A stretch of DNA of 64,000 bases from Luteipulveratus flavus (lineage in GTDB: Bacteria > Actinomycetota > Actinomycetes > Actinomycetales > Dermatophilaceae). Positions 8,155 to 16,318 of the stretch are shown piece after piece (the stretch's first letter is position 1; the number at the start of each line of letters is the position of its first letter). Under the pieces are notes generated by a model. That model was not told where the DNA came from. It did no database searches and saw only the letters and a program-made list of their open reading frames with translations. The translations under genes and the position numbers were made by a program. Location: the NCBI RefSeq assembly GCF_029439465.1, contig NZ_JAROAV010000028.1, forward strand, positions 434,001-498,000. Direction: 5' to 3'.

Positions 8155-9189
8155 ATGCGAGCAGTCCTGATCTACGGTGCCGGCGACGTCCGTGTCGAGG
8201 ACGTCCCCGACCCCAAGCTCCTGGAGCCCACCGACGCGATCGTGCGCGTCGTCCAGTCCTGCATCTGCGGGTCCGACCTGTGGCCGTACGGCAGCAAGGA
8301 ACCCAGCGAGAAAGGTTCCCGGATCGGGCACGAGTTCCTCGGCGTCGTCGAGGAGACCGGGCCGGACGTGACCGGCCCGAAGAAGGGCGACCTGGTCGTC
8401 GCACCCTTCGTCTGGAGCGACAACACCTGCGAGTTCTGCCGGGAGGGCCTGCAGACCTCGTGCCTGCACGGCGGCGGCTGGGGCAGCACCGACGTCGACG
8501 GCGGGCAGGGCGAGGCCGTCCGCGTGCCGCAGGCGTCCGGCACCCTGGTCAGGCTGCCGGTGGAGGAGGACTCAGCTCTGCTGCCGTCCTTGCTGACGTT
8601 GTCGGACGTGTTCTCGACGGGCCACCACTGCGCGGTCACCGCCGGCGTCCGCGCCGGCACCGATGTCACCGTCATCGGGGACGGCGCCGTCGGCCTTCTC
8701 GCCGTTCTCGCGGCTAAGCGGCTCGGTGCCGAGCGCATCATCCTGATGGGCCGCCACACCGACCGCACCGACCTCGGCCGCGACTTCGGGGCGACCGACG
8801 TCGTCGCCGAGCGCGGTGAGGAGGGCGTCGCGAAGGTGCGCGAGCTCACCGGTGGGCACGGCACCCGCACCGTGCTGGAGTGCGTCGGGCTCGAGCCGGC
8901 CATCGAGACGGCGTACGGCGTCGTCCGGGACGGCGGGACCATCTCCCGCGTCGGGGCACCCCAGTACCCCACCGTGCCGGCGGACTTCGGCACGTTCCTG
9001 CGCAACGTCACCCTGACCGGCGGTGTCGCGCCGGCCCGCGCGTACATCGAGGAGCTGATGCCGGACGTGCTCGACGGCTCGCTGCAGCCGGGACGCGTCT
9101 TCACAGACACCGTCGACCTCGACGGCGTGCCGGGCGGGTACGAGGCGATGAAGAACCGCTCCGCGCTGAAGGTGCTGGTGAAGCCGTGA
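8155..9189 (+). CDS. Zinc-dependent alcohol dehydrogenase (MDR)
   Basis: 344 residues. Catalytic zinc ligands are in CICGSD and GHEF, and the structural-zinc loop appears reduced (CEFCREGLQTSC has three Cys). The Rossmann motif is GDGAVGLLA. A strong ribosome-binding site GGAGGAG at 8142-8148 precedes ATG 8155 and settles the start. Substrate unknown; relatives act on alcohols and aldehydes including glutathione-independent formaldehyde. The stop overlaps the next GTG (GTGA), and a cupin gene follows, so 8155-10021 is likely a single operon. Confidence 0.9.
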   Translation: MRAVLIYGAGDVRVEDVPDPKLLEPTDAIVRVVQSCICGSDLWPYGSKEPSEKGSRIGHEFLGVVEETGPDVTGPKKGDLVVAPFVWSDNTCEFCREGLQTSCLHGGGWGSTDVDGGQGEAVRVPQASGTLVRLPVEEDSALLPSLLTLSDVFSTGHHCAVTAGVRAGTDVTVIGDGAVGLLAVLAAKRLGAERIILMGRHTDRTDLGRDFGATDVVAERGEEGVAKVRELTGGHGTRTVLECVGLEPAIETAYGVVRDGGTISRVGAPQYPTVPADFGTFLRNVTLTGGVAPARAYIEELMPDVLDGSLQPGRVFTDTVDLDGVPGGYEAMKNRSALKVLVKP

Positions 9190-9584
9190 GCGCGCCGACG
9201 AGCTGGACCGCCGAGGAGCTCGCGACGATCGACCGGGTCGACGAGGTCGAGGTCGCCACGAGGCGGCGCGACGGCAGCCTGCGCTCCGACCGCATCGTCT
9301 GGATCGTCCGGCACGGCGACGCGGTGTATGTGCGGTCGGTGAACGGCGTTAGCGCGGCCTGGTACCGCGGCGTGCAGACCGCGCACCGAGGTCACCTGAC
9401 CGCGGGTGGCCTGCGCCGGGACATCGTCTTCGTCGAGGCCGGCGACCACGCCGGCGACGCCGGCGACCTCGACGACGCGATCGACGCCGCGTACCGCGCG
9501 AAGTACGGGCAGTGGTCGGGCCCGGTGGCTCGCATCACCGACCCCGACGCGCGAGCCACCACCTTGCGTCTCGACCCCGCCTGA
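9186..9584 (+). CDS. DUF2255 family protein
   Basis: 132 residues. The pattern WTAEELATIDRVDEVEVA at the start and IVWIVRHGDAVYVRSVNG then WYRG matches DUF2255, a small beta-rich fold related to flavin-binding split barrels that may bind flavin or a nucleotide. It is translationally coupled to the dehydrogenase, suggesting a shared redox role. No catalytic residue can be named. Confidence 0.75.
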   Translation: MSAPTSWTAEELATIDRVDEVEVATRRRDGSLRSDRIVWIVRHGDAVYVRSVNGVSAAWYRGVQTAHRGHLTAGGLRRDIVFVEAGDHAGDAGDLDDAIDAAYRAKYGQWSGPVARITDPDARATTLRLDPA

Positions 9585-9607
9585 GCCGGCCCACGAAGGA
9601 GACCGAC

Positions 9608-10021
9608 ATGCAGAAGAACCCCAGCAGCCCGACCGTGAAGACGCCGGCGGAGAACTTCACCGGTGACGTGTGGATGGATCCGATCTTCAGCGGGGACGAC
9701 ACCTCGCAGCTGGTCTGCGCGCACGTCCGGTTCACCCCGGGTGCCCGCACCCACTGGCACTCCCACGCCAACGGGCAGCTGCTCGTCTGCACCGACGGCA
9801 TCGGCTTGGTCGGCACCCGAGACGGCCGCACCGTCGTGCTGCGCGCGGGTGAGAGCGTCTGGACGCCGGCCGGCGAGGAGCACTTCCACGGTGGCACCGA
9901 GGACCACCTGATGTGCCACTACGCGATCCTCGACGCGGCCGGCGACGCCGAGGCGACCACGTGGCTCGAAGCGGTCACCGACGAGCAGTACGCCGCCGCG
10001 CACACCGCCGCCCGGCCCTGA
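9608..10021 (+). CDS. Cupin-domain protein
   Basis: 137 residues forming one cupin barrel. Motif 1 is visible as HWHSHANGQLL (His metal ligands) and motif 2 as GEEHFHGGTEDH. AAGGAG at 9595-9600 supports ATG 9608. Relatives next to dehydrogenases are often carboxymuconolactone-associated cupins or quercetinase-like metal proteins; the reaction is not inferable here. Last gene of the dehydrogenase operon, convergent with gvpK. Confidence 0.85.
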   Translation: MQKNPSSPTVKTPAENFTGDVWMDPIFSGDDTSQLVCAHVRFTPGARTHWHSHANGQLLVCTDGIGLVGTRDGRTVVLRAGESVWTPAGEEHFHGGTEDHLMCHYAILDAAGDAEATTWLEAVTDEQYAAAHTAARP

Positions 10022-10058
10022 GAGCACCGCCGCGTCGATGAGGCGGACGCGGGCGTGT

Positions 10059-10358
10059 TCAGAACCCCGGTTCGAGGATGCCGTTGAGCGGCCCCAGGTC
10101 GAGCTCCAGGTCCTGGGGCGTGAGGCCGAACTCCTCGCGCAGCCGCGTCATCGCCTGCTCCAGGCGCATGAGACCGACGCCGAGCGACTCCTCCTGCCTC
10201 TCGGTCAGGTCGCCCTCGTCGAAGCGGCGCAGGGCCTGGCGCTCCATCAGCTGGCGGAGCAGCTCGACGACAGTGAGCACCAGCTTCATCAGGTCGCGCT
10301 CGACGCCGTCCTCGGCCAGCTCGTACCGGCGCGGGCGGCGCGGCTCCTCCACGGTCAC
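10059..10358 (-). CDS. gvpK: Gas vesicle protein GvpK
   Basis: 99 residues, the usual length of GvpK. The block GVERDLMKLVLTVVELLRQL followed by MERQALRRFDEGDL and QDLELDLGPL is characteristic of the family. GvpK is an accessory protein needed for vesicle assembly. The GTG start overlaps the gvpS stop (GTGA). It is the last gene of the cluster. Confidence 0.95.
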   Translation of the reverse strand: MTVEEPRRPRRYELAEDGVERDLMKLVLTVVELLRQLMERQALRRFDEGDLTERQEESLGVGLMRLEQAMTRLREEFGLTPQDLELDLGPLNGILEPGF

Positions 10359-10564
10359 GGTGCCTCCATCTCGGCGGCGACCGAGCGCAGCAGCGCGCGC
10401 AGGCGCACCTCGACCAGGTCGACCTCGGCCAACGAGATGACGAGATCGCCGTGCAGGACCACACCCGTGCCGATCAACCGGTCCAGCAGATCCGCCAGCC
10501 CGGTCGTGCCGTGCGCCCCTCCGGTGGTGACAGTGCTCCCGTGCGTCGGGCCGCCGGCTTTCAT
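10355..10564 (-). CDS. gvpS: Gas vesicle GvpA/J-like minor protein (GvpS)
   Basis: 69 residues. It has the GvpA-type core LADLLDRLIGTGVVLHGDLV followed by ISLAEVDLVEVRLRALL, diverged from GvpA and GvpJ in this cluster. Its position between gvpL and gvpK matches gvpS in the Streptomyces order. The start ATG 10564 overlaps the gvpL stop. Likely a minor structural or nucleation protein. Confidence 0.85.
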   Translation of the reverse strand: MKAGGPTHGSTVTTGGAHGTTGLADLLDRLIGTGVVLHGDLVISLAEVDLVEVRLRALLRSVAAEMEAP

Positions 10565-11334
10565 TCCGGCGACCCCAGCGCCGCGAAGGAGTACGGCGCC
10601 CACGGCCCGGTCACCTCGACGAGCAGGCCGGGGTGGGCAGCGGCGTACTCCGCGCTCCGGTCCTCGAGCTCCCGCTGCGCCTCGTTCGGCACGAGGTAGG
10701 AGGCGTTGAGGAGCATCTGCTCGGGCCGACCGGTCAGTCGGGGATCCTGCAGGTCGTGGGTACGTTCGCGAACCGCGCTGTCGCACAACAGGTTTCGCAG
10801 CCCTTCCACCAGCTGCCGCTCGTCGTCGACCAGGGCGGTACGGCGTTCCCGCTCGTCCCTGCGCCGACGCAGGTAGGCAGCACCGGAGCCTGCGGGGCTC
10901 GATCCGGTCTCCGTAGGTTCCGGCTGCTCCGACGACCCCTGGTCCTGCCGGTAGACCTTGACCCCCAGCTCGACGCGGCCATCGAGCAGCAGGAGCGTCT
11001 CCTCGGTCTGCTCGCGCCAGTCGTCGATCCGGTCGCGCAGGCCGGACTCGTCGTGGAACACGGTGGCCAGCCCGGCCGGGACGACGGTCGCTCGCTCCGA
11101 CAGCGTCTCCAGCACGCCGTTGTGCGCACGGGCGACCCGCTCGAGCCAGGACAGGTCCTCCAGGTGGGAGCGCAGGCCCGCCTCGTCGAAGTCGGCCATC
11201 GGCACGTCGCTGACGACCACGTCCAGCCCGTCCGCCCGCGCGATCCGGGGCTGCTGCCCCTCGACGCCGGGCGGTAGGTCGGTGTCGTCCAGGTCGCGTC
11301 CGACGGCGTACAGGTAGATGCCGAGATCAGTCAT
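10561..11334 (-). CDS. gvpL: Gas vesicle protein GvpL (GvpF/L family)
   Basis: 257 residues. It starts with the beta-strand LGIYLYAVGRDLDD and ends with VEVTGPWAPYSFA, the typical GvpF/L C-terminal strand motif (GPWPPYSF). GGAGG nine bases before ATG 11334 favours that start over GTG 11340. GvpF/L proteins bind GvpA monomers and act in nucleation or as chaperones. It overlaps gvpJ by eight bases. Confidence 0.93.
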   Translation of the reverse strand: MTDLGIYLYAVGRDLDDTDLPPGVEGQQPRIARADGLDVVVSDVPMADFDEAGLRSHLEDLSWLERVARAHNGVLETLSERATVVPAGLATVFHDESGLRDRIDDWREQTEETLLLLDGRVELGVKVYRQDQGSSEQPEPTETGSSPAGSGAAYLRRRRDERERRTALVDDERQLVEGLRNLLCDSAVRERTHDLQDPRLTGRPEQMLLNASYLVPNEAQRELEDRSAEYAAAHPGLLVEVTGPWAPYSFAALGSPE

Positions 11335-11761
11335 GGTCACGGGCCTCCAGTCGTTCGATGCGCTCGCGCAGCCGGGCGTTCTCGTCGGTCAGCTCGCGCG
11401 TACGGGAGCTGAACATCGGGTCCGAGCGCCACCAGTCGAGGCCCATCTCCTCGGCGCGCTCGACGGAGGCGACGACCAGCCGGATCTTGATCGTCAGCAG
11501 CTCGATGTCCAGCAGGTTGATGCGGACGTCACCCGCGATGACGATGCCCTTGTCGAGCACTCGTTCCAGGATGTCGGCGAGGTTGTTGCCACCCCCAGGG
11601 GCGGGCGCGGCGGGCGCCGGCGCCACCCGCGGGGGCGAGGCCGGCGTCCGCGTGTGCGTTGCCGAGGTGGTGGTGGCCCGGGCGGGCGCCGACGTGGACT
11701 TCACGGTCCGCGCCGGCGCCCGTCGGGACCGACTCTTCGAGGCCTGATCGGTGTTGTTCAT
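11327..11761 (-). CDS. gvpJ: Gas vesicle protein GvpJ (GvpA-like)
   Basis: 144 residues. A basic, Ala/Pro-rich N-terminus of ~50 residues precedes the GvpA fold: NNLADILERVLDKGIVIAGD then VRINLLDIELLTIKIRLVVA. A C-terminal heptad-like tail (RTRELTDENARLRERIERLE) suggests a short coiled coil. GvpJ is a minor GvpA paralogue in vesicle initiation. A GGAGG site precedes the ATG; 21 bases separate it from gvpG, the largest internal gap of the operon. Confidence 0.92.
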   Translation of the reverse strand: MNNTDQASKSRSRRAPARTVKSTSAPARATTTSATHTRTPASPPRVAPAPAAPAPGGGNNLADILERVLDKGIVIAGDVRINLLDIELLTIKIRLVVASVERAEEMGLDWWRSDPMFSSRTRELTDENARLRERIERLEARDHD

Positions 11762-11782
11762 GTCGTTCAGTCCTCCAGTGGA

Positions 11783-12013
11783 TCACGGGTAGCCGGGGCC
11801 ACCACGCAGTCGTTGCAGCAGCTCGTTCTCCAGCTCGGCTGCCTCGGCCTCGCTCAGCCGACCGTCCTCCCGCGCGTGGTCGACAGCCTCGAGCTGCTCG
11901 ACCACGCGCCGCGGATCGGTCATCTGACGCTCTGCCTCCTGACGCACCTGGTCCGCGACCCACACCGCCCCGCGTACGGGCATCAGCGGCAGGGTCAGGA
12001 TCGTCGTCAGCAC
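11783..12013 (-). CDS. gvpG: Gas vesicle protein GvpG
   Basis: 76 residues, the usual GvpG size. The N-terminal LTLPLMPVRGAVWVADQVRQ and acidic helix SEAEAAELENELLQRL match the family. Start is GTG 12013, three bases after the gvpF stop. GvpG is an accessory protein that helps GvpA assembly. Confidence 0.93.
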   Translation of the reverse strand: MLTTILTLPLMPVRGAVWVADQVRQEAERQMTDPRRVVEQLEAVDHAREDGRLSEAEAAELENELLQRLRGGPGYP

Positions 12014-12016
12014 GCC

Positions 12017-12775
12017 TCAGGCGGTCGCGGCGAAGTCGTACGCCGCCATCGGTCCGACGAGCTGGAGCTCGGCGCGGTCCTGCAGCTCGGCGGCCAGGTC
12101 CTCGGCCGCCCTCTCCAGCTGCTCCACCTGGTCGCGATCGACGAGCAGGGCGACGTTGACCAGGCCGTGCAGCCCGATCTCCGGGCGCAGGACCGACTCC
12201 GTCGCGTACGGCGTCAGGGCCTCGACCACACGGTCGCGGTCCACGGCCCGCTCCTCGTCGAGCGCCCGGGACACGAGCTCGCCCAGGCGGATGCGCTCGG
12301 TCCGGAAGGCCTCCTCCGGCGCCTCGCGGGTCAGCTCGCGCAGCTCACGGATCTCCGGGTTGCGCGCGACGATCCCGCCGAGCGCCACCTCCGGCCGGTA
12401 GCTGCCGCGCAGGAGGAGCTGGACCTGACCGGCGATCTCGTCCAGCCGGTCGGCGTACACGTCGTGGTCGTCGCTCAGGAGCGCGACCAGATCGTCGTCG
12501 CCCGGGACGACGGACCCGACGCGGAACGGCAGGACCTCGCCGTGCCGGGCCGCCTCGTCCAGGACCCGTCGGTAGGCCATCAGGCCGTCCCGGGTCCCGA
12601 GCGTGGCCGGGTCCTCGACGGGTTCGACGAGAGCGGCGATCTCGTCCACGGCCACGAGCTCCAGCGGCTCGCCGCTGATGCCCGAGATGCCCTGGTAGTC
12701 ATCAGGATTGGCGTCGCTCCGTACAACGCCGTAGACGCACAGCTCGCGGGTACGGGTGGGTGCAGTGGCCGTCAT
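12017..12775 (-). CDS. gvpF: Gas vesicle protein GvpF (GvpF/L family)
   Basis: 252 residues. The opening strand ELCVYGVVR, the [20 protein letters not shown] block, and the terminal [13 protein letters not shown] are hallmarks of GvpF/L. In cyanobacteria and haloarchaea GvpF contacts the gas-facing surface and is thought to keep GvpA from aggregating. The start overlaps the gvpA stop (ATGA), giving tight stoichiometric coupling. Confidence 0.94.
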   Translation of the reverse strand: MTATAPTRTRELCVYGVVRSDANPDDYQGISGISGEPLELVAVDEIAALVEPVEDPATLGTRDGLMAYRRVLDEAARHGEVLPFRVGSVVPGDDDLVALLSDDHDVYADRLDEIAGQVQLLLRGSYRPEVALGGIVARNPEIRELRELTREAPEEAFRTERIRLGELVSRALDEERAVDRDRVVEALTPYATESVLRPEIGLHGLVNVALLVDRDQVEQLERAAEDLAAELQDRAELQLVGPMAAYDFAATA

Positions 12776-13194
12776 GAGTCACCTCGGGTTCGCGTACGCG
12801 TTTTGCTGCTCGACCGGGTCTGTCGCGGTCGGCGCTCGCGGTCGTCACCGGAGTCACCGGTGAGCGCTTCCTTGGCGCCCTCGATCATGCCCTTGGTCTT
12901 ACCGCTGGCGCCCTTCTCACCGAGCGAGTCGAACAGCTCGGGCAGGTCCTTGCCGCCGTGCTCGTACAGGTCGAGCCGGTTGGTCGCCTCGGCGAAGCGC
13001 AGGTAGGTGTCGACGCTCGCGATCACGATGCGCGCGTCGATGGTCAGCAGCTCGATGCCGACGAGCGACACCCGGACGTATGCATCGATGACGATGCCCT
13101 TGTCCAGGATGATCTCCACGACATCCGCGAGGCTGCTCCCGGACGGCCGGTCCAGCTGGCCACCCGACGGTCGGTTCATGGTCGCAACGCTCAT
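12772..13194 (-). CDS. gvpA: Gas vesicle structural protein GvpA
   Basis: 140 residues. The GvpA core runs about residues 18-75: [20 protein letters not shown], then [20 protein letters not shown] and [14 protein letters not shown]. The core builds the ribbed amphiphilic wall. The extra ~60-residue C-terminal tail rich in Lys, Gly and Arg makes it twice the size of cyanobacterial GvpA but is normal for actinobacterial versions. It overlaps the SRPBCC gene by four bases (ATGA). Confidence 0.95.
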   Translation of the reverse strand: MSVATMNRPSGGQLDRPSGSSLADVVEIILDKGIVIDAYVRVSLVGIELLTIDARIVIASVDTYLRFAEATNRLDLYEHGGKDLPELFDSLGEKGASGKTKGMIEGAKEALTGDSGDDRERRPRQTRSSSKTRTRTRGDS

Positions 13195-14312
13195 GCGCGC
13201 CTCGCCTCCTGCTCGTCGTCCTCGTCCTCGTACTCCGCGTCCTCGTCGGCGGCGTCGTCCTCGTACTCGGCGTCCTCGTCCTCGTACTCCTCGTACTCGG
13301 CCTCGTCACCGTCCGACTCCTCGTCGGCGTCGTCCTCGTACTCCTCGGGCGCCTCGCCGTCGTCGTACGCGTCGTCGGACTCCTCGTACGCGTCGTCGGC
13401 CTCGTCGTAGTCGTCGTGGCCCTGCTCGTCCTGCTCGTCCTGCCCGTCCGCGGAGTCCTCGGCGTCGCGCTCCTCTGCGCGACGCTCGTCCTCGAGCGCC
13501 TCCTCGTGGGTTCGGACGACCTCGCCGTCGCGGATCTCGCCGCGCCAGCCCTCGACCTCGTCGGGGTTGAGGATGGTGGTGGTCATGACGTGACGCCGGA
13601 AGTGCTTGATCTCCAACCGTGCTCGCCGTCCCACCGCCCGCCAGATGTTGCCGGTGTGCTCGAAGAAGCCCTGCGGGTGGTACTCGAGCACGACCAGGAT
13701 CCGGGTCAGCCGGTCACCGAGCGGGTGGAACGTCACCGCGCCGTCGACGTAGCCCTTCTCGCCCTTGGACCGCCAGACGATGCGCTCGTCGGGCACCTGC
13801 TCCAGGATCGTGGCGTCCCAGCGGCGGTGCGACCAGAAGACCTGCGCCTTCATGGACAGCTTCTCGTCGGACTCCTGATCGACCGCCTCCACCTTCTTCA
13901 TGAAGGTCGGGAAGTCGCGGAACTCCGTCCACTGGTTGTAGGCGACGCGGACGGGGACGCCCACGTCGGTCTCCTCGATGATGTTGGTCAGCTTCAGCTT
14001 CTTGCTGCCGCTGCTCTTGCCGCCCTTGCCTCCGAGGGCTTCGGCGGCCTTGTCCTTCAGGTTGCTCAGGCCACCCTTGAGGGCGCCCTTCACGGGAGAC
14101 TCACCCTTGACCGCCGCCTTGGCGGAGCCCTTCAGCGCGCCGCTCTTCGTACCGTCCGTGACGTCGGTCAGGCGGTCGGTGAGACCGGTGACGTGCGACT
14201 CAGCGGCGGACGCGGCGCGCTCGGCGAGCGCGGTCACGACTCCGCCGGCGCTGGCCTTCAGCCGGTCGGTGGCCTCGGTGTTCTTGTTCTTCGTCGGGGT
14301 GCTCGTCATCAC
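13191..14312 (-). CDS. SRPBCC-domain protein with long acidic tail in gas vesicle operon
   Basis: 373 residues. The middle (about 115-265) is a SRPBCC/polyketide-cyclase-type fold: [66 protein letters not shown]. The last ~95 residues are almost purely Asp/Glu/Tyr/Ala, a low-complexity disordered tail. Start is GTG 14312 or ATG 14309, behind AGGAGG. Streptomyces gvp clusters carry two non-canonical genes, gvpY and gvpZ; this and the next gene may correspond to them, but I cannot confirm by sequence. Confidence 0.8.
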   Translation of the reverse strand: MMTSTPTKNKNTEATDRLKASAGGVVTALAERAASAAESHVTGLTDRLTDVTDGTKSGALKGSAKAAVKGESPVKGALKGGLSNLKDKAAEALGGKGGKSSGSKKLKLTNIIEETDVGVPVRVAYNQWTEFRDFPTFMKKVEAVDQESDEKLSMKAQVFWSHRRWDATILEQVPDERIVWRSKGEKGYVDGAVTFHPLGDRLTRILVVLEYHPQGFFEHTGNIWRAVGRRARLEIKHFRRHVMTTTILNPDEVEGWRGEIRDGEVVRTHEEALEDERRAEERDAEDSADGQDEQDEQGHDDYDEADDAYEESDDAYDDGEAPEEYEDDADEESDGDEAEYEEYEDEDAEYEDDAADEDAEYEDEDDEQEARRA

Positions 14313-14947
14313 GCACCACCCCCTCCTGCGGACCGGCGGCTACGGCCGGACCCGCTGGTCGTCTTCGTGGCCGCCGCGGAGCTGCGCGACGGCGCCTTCT
14401 TGGCCGGCTGGGTACGGCGGTTACCGGAAGCCTTCTTCGCCGGTGGCCGGTCTGCGGACTTCTCGCCGGACCTGGCGGTGGAGCGCCGGCTGGTCGACCG
14501 CTGCTTGGTACGCGGGGCGTCCTCCTCCGCGTCGTCGGCCTCAGCCGTCGGGGCGTCGGAGTCGTCGTTCGACGCGTCCTCGTCCGCCTCGTCGGGGGCC
14601 TCGTCGGAGTCCTCGGGAGCCGTCTCGGCGTCGTCCGCGGTCTCCCCGACCACGACGTCGTCGGCGTCGTCCGCTCCGGCCTGGATGCCGGAGGCGAGGG
14701 TGTCGAGCCGGTGGGTCGCCGCGTTCACCGCGGCGGCCTTCAGGGCCTCGGTGAGCTCGCCCCGGAGGCGCTCGGTGAGCCGGGCCACCTCGGGCGACTG
14801 GTCCAGAACCGCCCGCAGGCCGTTCGTGGAGTTCATCCGCTTGCCGGCAAGAGCGCCGGCCAGCGTGAGAGCGAGTCGTGCCTTGCGTGTGCGACCGAGG
14901 GCGTATCCGCCCACGACTGCGGTCAGCACCTGTGCTGAGGAGTTCAT
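14309..14947 (-). CDS. Charged low-complexity protein heading the gas vesicle operon
   Basis: 212 residues. The N-terminus (SSAQVLTAVVGGYALGRTRK) has a short hydrophobic helix; residues ~30-90 form an amphipathic helical region; residues ~95-150 are Asp/Glu-rich; the last ~60 are Lys/Arg/Ser-rich. It is therefore a polyampholyte with opposite charge blocks. Family not recognised; position matches the uncharacterised genes of Streptomyces gvp clusters. GAGAGG precedes ATG 14947. First gene of the operon. Confidence 0.7.
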   Translation of the reverse strand: MNSSAQVLTAVVGGYALGRTRKARLALTLAGALAGKRMNSTNGLRAVLDQSPEVARLTERLRGELTEALKAAAVNAATHRLDTLASGIQAGADDADDVVVGETADDAETAPEDSDEAPDEADEDASNDDSDAPTAEADDAEEDAPRTKQRSTSRRSTARSGEKSADRPPAKKASGNRRTQPAKKAPSRSSAAATKTTSGSGRSRRSAGGGGA

Positions 14948-15067
14948 CGAGACCTCTCGGTTGGCATTCGTCGTGCTGCGCCTCCCCTGGACTGACTTTC
15001 ACGGGACGTCACGTCGGGACGCCCGGAGCCAAGCCGCGCCGTCACGCTAGGTGGGACGAAAATCGAG

Positions 15068-15100
15068 GGTCAAACCCAGGTCAATTTTTCGTCAGGTCAA
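15068..15100 (-). promoter_or_regulatory. Triple TTGACC direct repeat upstream of gvp operon
   Basis: On the minus strand TTGACC occurs three times, starting at 15100, 15084 and 15073 (spacings 16 and 11). TTGACC resembles a -35 hexamer, and directly repeated copies could also be an activator site. It lies 121-153 bases upstream of the first gvp gene. Confidence 0.4.
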
Positions 15101-15268
15101 GGGCGGCGACACGCCGACGACACGCGTTGTCCCTGCTCAGCGGGTGTTCAGGGAGCGACCTTCCGCGGCGTAGGCCACCTCGCGGCCCCCGCACCGGAAT
15201 GCCGGGCCGCGCGGCCCTCGCCGGCCGGCTCGGCGACGCCGCGGGGCCAGGCTGGGAGAAGGCTGATG

Positions 15269-15284
15269 TGTGACGTGCGTCACG
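15269..15284. promoter_or_regulatory. CRP/GlxR-like site
   Basis: TGTGACGTGCGTCACG fits TGTGA-N6-TCACA with one mismatch at the last base. It is in the divergent gvp/DUF4287 region. CRP-family regulators are common in actinobacteria. Confidence 0.5.
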
Positions 15285-15525
15285 GGTGGGGCCGCCGGGC
15301 GGCGCGGGTTTGCGCAGCATTCGTACCGGGTAGTAACTGCGGTCTCGTCACGAGGCACAGCGCTCCTTGCCGTCGCTCACGCTCCCGCTCACCTGCCGGC
15401 CCGGTGACAGACCACGCTGCCGGACCCACCGTCGTCCCGCCGGGCGGAGCAGAATCGGAGAAGCCGAATCCTGCTGCGGTCTCTAGCCTTTCATTCAACA
15501 GCACCGAACCAGGGATAGGCATCAC

Positions 15526-15819
15526 ATGAGCTTCCAGGCGTACATCGACGCGGTCGAGCGCAAGTCCGGCAAGACGCCGCAGGCACTGCTGGACGAGGCG
15601 CACGCGCGCGGGTTGACCTCCGAGAGCAAGGCCGGCGAGGTGGTGGCGTGGTTGAAGGGCGACTACGACATCGGCCGGGGCCATGCGATGGCGTTCTTCC
15701 ACGTCCTCAAGAACGGCGCCACGATCAGTGACAAGCACGTCGGCAGCAGCGGCACCCACCGCGACGAGAGCGACACGCTGCGCCTGGACGGCGTGGCGGC
15801 GCGAGACCAGCCCGCCTGA
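15526..15819 (+). CDS. DUF4287 family protein
   Basis: 97 residues. The opening SFQAYIDAVERKSGKTPQAL, the KAGEVVAWLKGDYDIGRGHA segment and the following MAFFHVLKNG are the DUF4287 signature. The fold is a small helical domain of unknown function. It is convergent with the next gene, with a 15-bp stem terminator between. Confidence 0.9.
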   Translation: MSFQAYIDAVERKSGKTPQALLDEAHARGLTSESKAGEVVAWLKGDYDIGRGHAMAFFHVLKNGATISDKHVGSSGTHRDESDTLRLDGVAARDQPA

Positions 15820-15857
15820 CCCGACCTCGCCCGGGCATGCGAGCAGCTGGAGACGCG

Positions 15858-15890
15858 AGAGGCACCGGTCGCACCGCGACCGGTGCCTCT
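15858..15890. terminator. Bidirectional hairpin terminator
   Basis: A perfect 15-bp stem (AGAGGCACCGGTCGC and its complement) with a three-base loop, placed between convergent genes ending at 15819 and 15899. No long T-run follows. Confidence 0.75.
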
Positions 15891-15898
15891 GCGGTTTC

Positions 15899-16318
15899 CT
15901 ATCGGTCGGCGTCGAAGGGCCAGCCCGCTCGACGCCATCCCAGCGGGAAGGACCCCACGACGTACGGCCGGCCATCGGCGGCGCGCGCACGCAGCTCGCG
16001 CTCCGCACCCTCCCGATCGGCGAAGGCCGCGATCCCTACCGGGTTGGTCACCTCAACCACGTCGGACTCACCGCTGGACTGGAGCAGAAGGTGCACGGAG
16101 TCGCCGAGCCGACCCACCACGGGAAGGGTCTCCCACATCACGCGGGCCTGCTCGTGACGACCCAGCACCCTCGCTTCGACGGCACGAGCCTCCTCCTCGG
16201 TGCGGACCACCGCGATCAGGGGCTCGTCACCATCCGGCACCGAGCGCCCGTAGACGGCACGCACGGTGGGCTCGGCGACGCCATCGCCCGAGGCCAACGC
16301 GTTCACCGCCGACCCCAC
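15899..16318 (-). CDS. Small soluble protein, unknown function
   Basis: About 139 residues if GTG 16318 is used (GTG 16306 also possible). It is alpha/beta in character: DEPLIAVVRTEEEARAVEAR, DSVHLLLQSS, NPVGIAAFADREGAERELRA, ending in PFDADR. No signal peptide, no motif I recognise. The start lies inside the tail of the broken lipoprotein region upstream, so the boundary is uncertain. Confidence 0.55.
   Translation of the reverse strand: MGSAVNALASGDGVAEPTVRAVYGRSVPDGDEPLIAVVRTEEEARAVEARVLGRHEQARVMWETLPVVGRLGDSVHLLLQSSGESDVVEVTNPVGIAAFADREGAERELRARAADGRPYVVGSFPLGWRRAGWPFDADR

Larger units (their letters stand above)
14948..15525. other. Divergent intergenic region between gvp operon and DUF4287 gene
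   Basis: 578 bases with no supported gene. It contains an AT-rich patch at 15056-15095, three GGTCAA direct repeats (15068, 15079, 15095) that read TTGACC toward the gvp operon, and a CRP-like dyad at 15269-15284. It must hold the gvp promoter. Confidence 0.6.

Noticed and set aside
13416-15050. Plus-strand frame across the gvp SRPBCC and charged-protein genes
   Set aside because: The overlapping gvp operon accounts for this stretch; the plus frame is a shadow.
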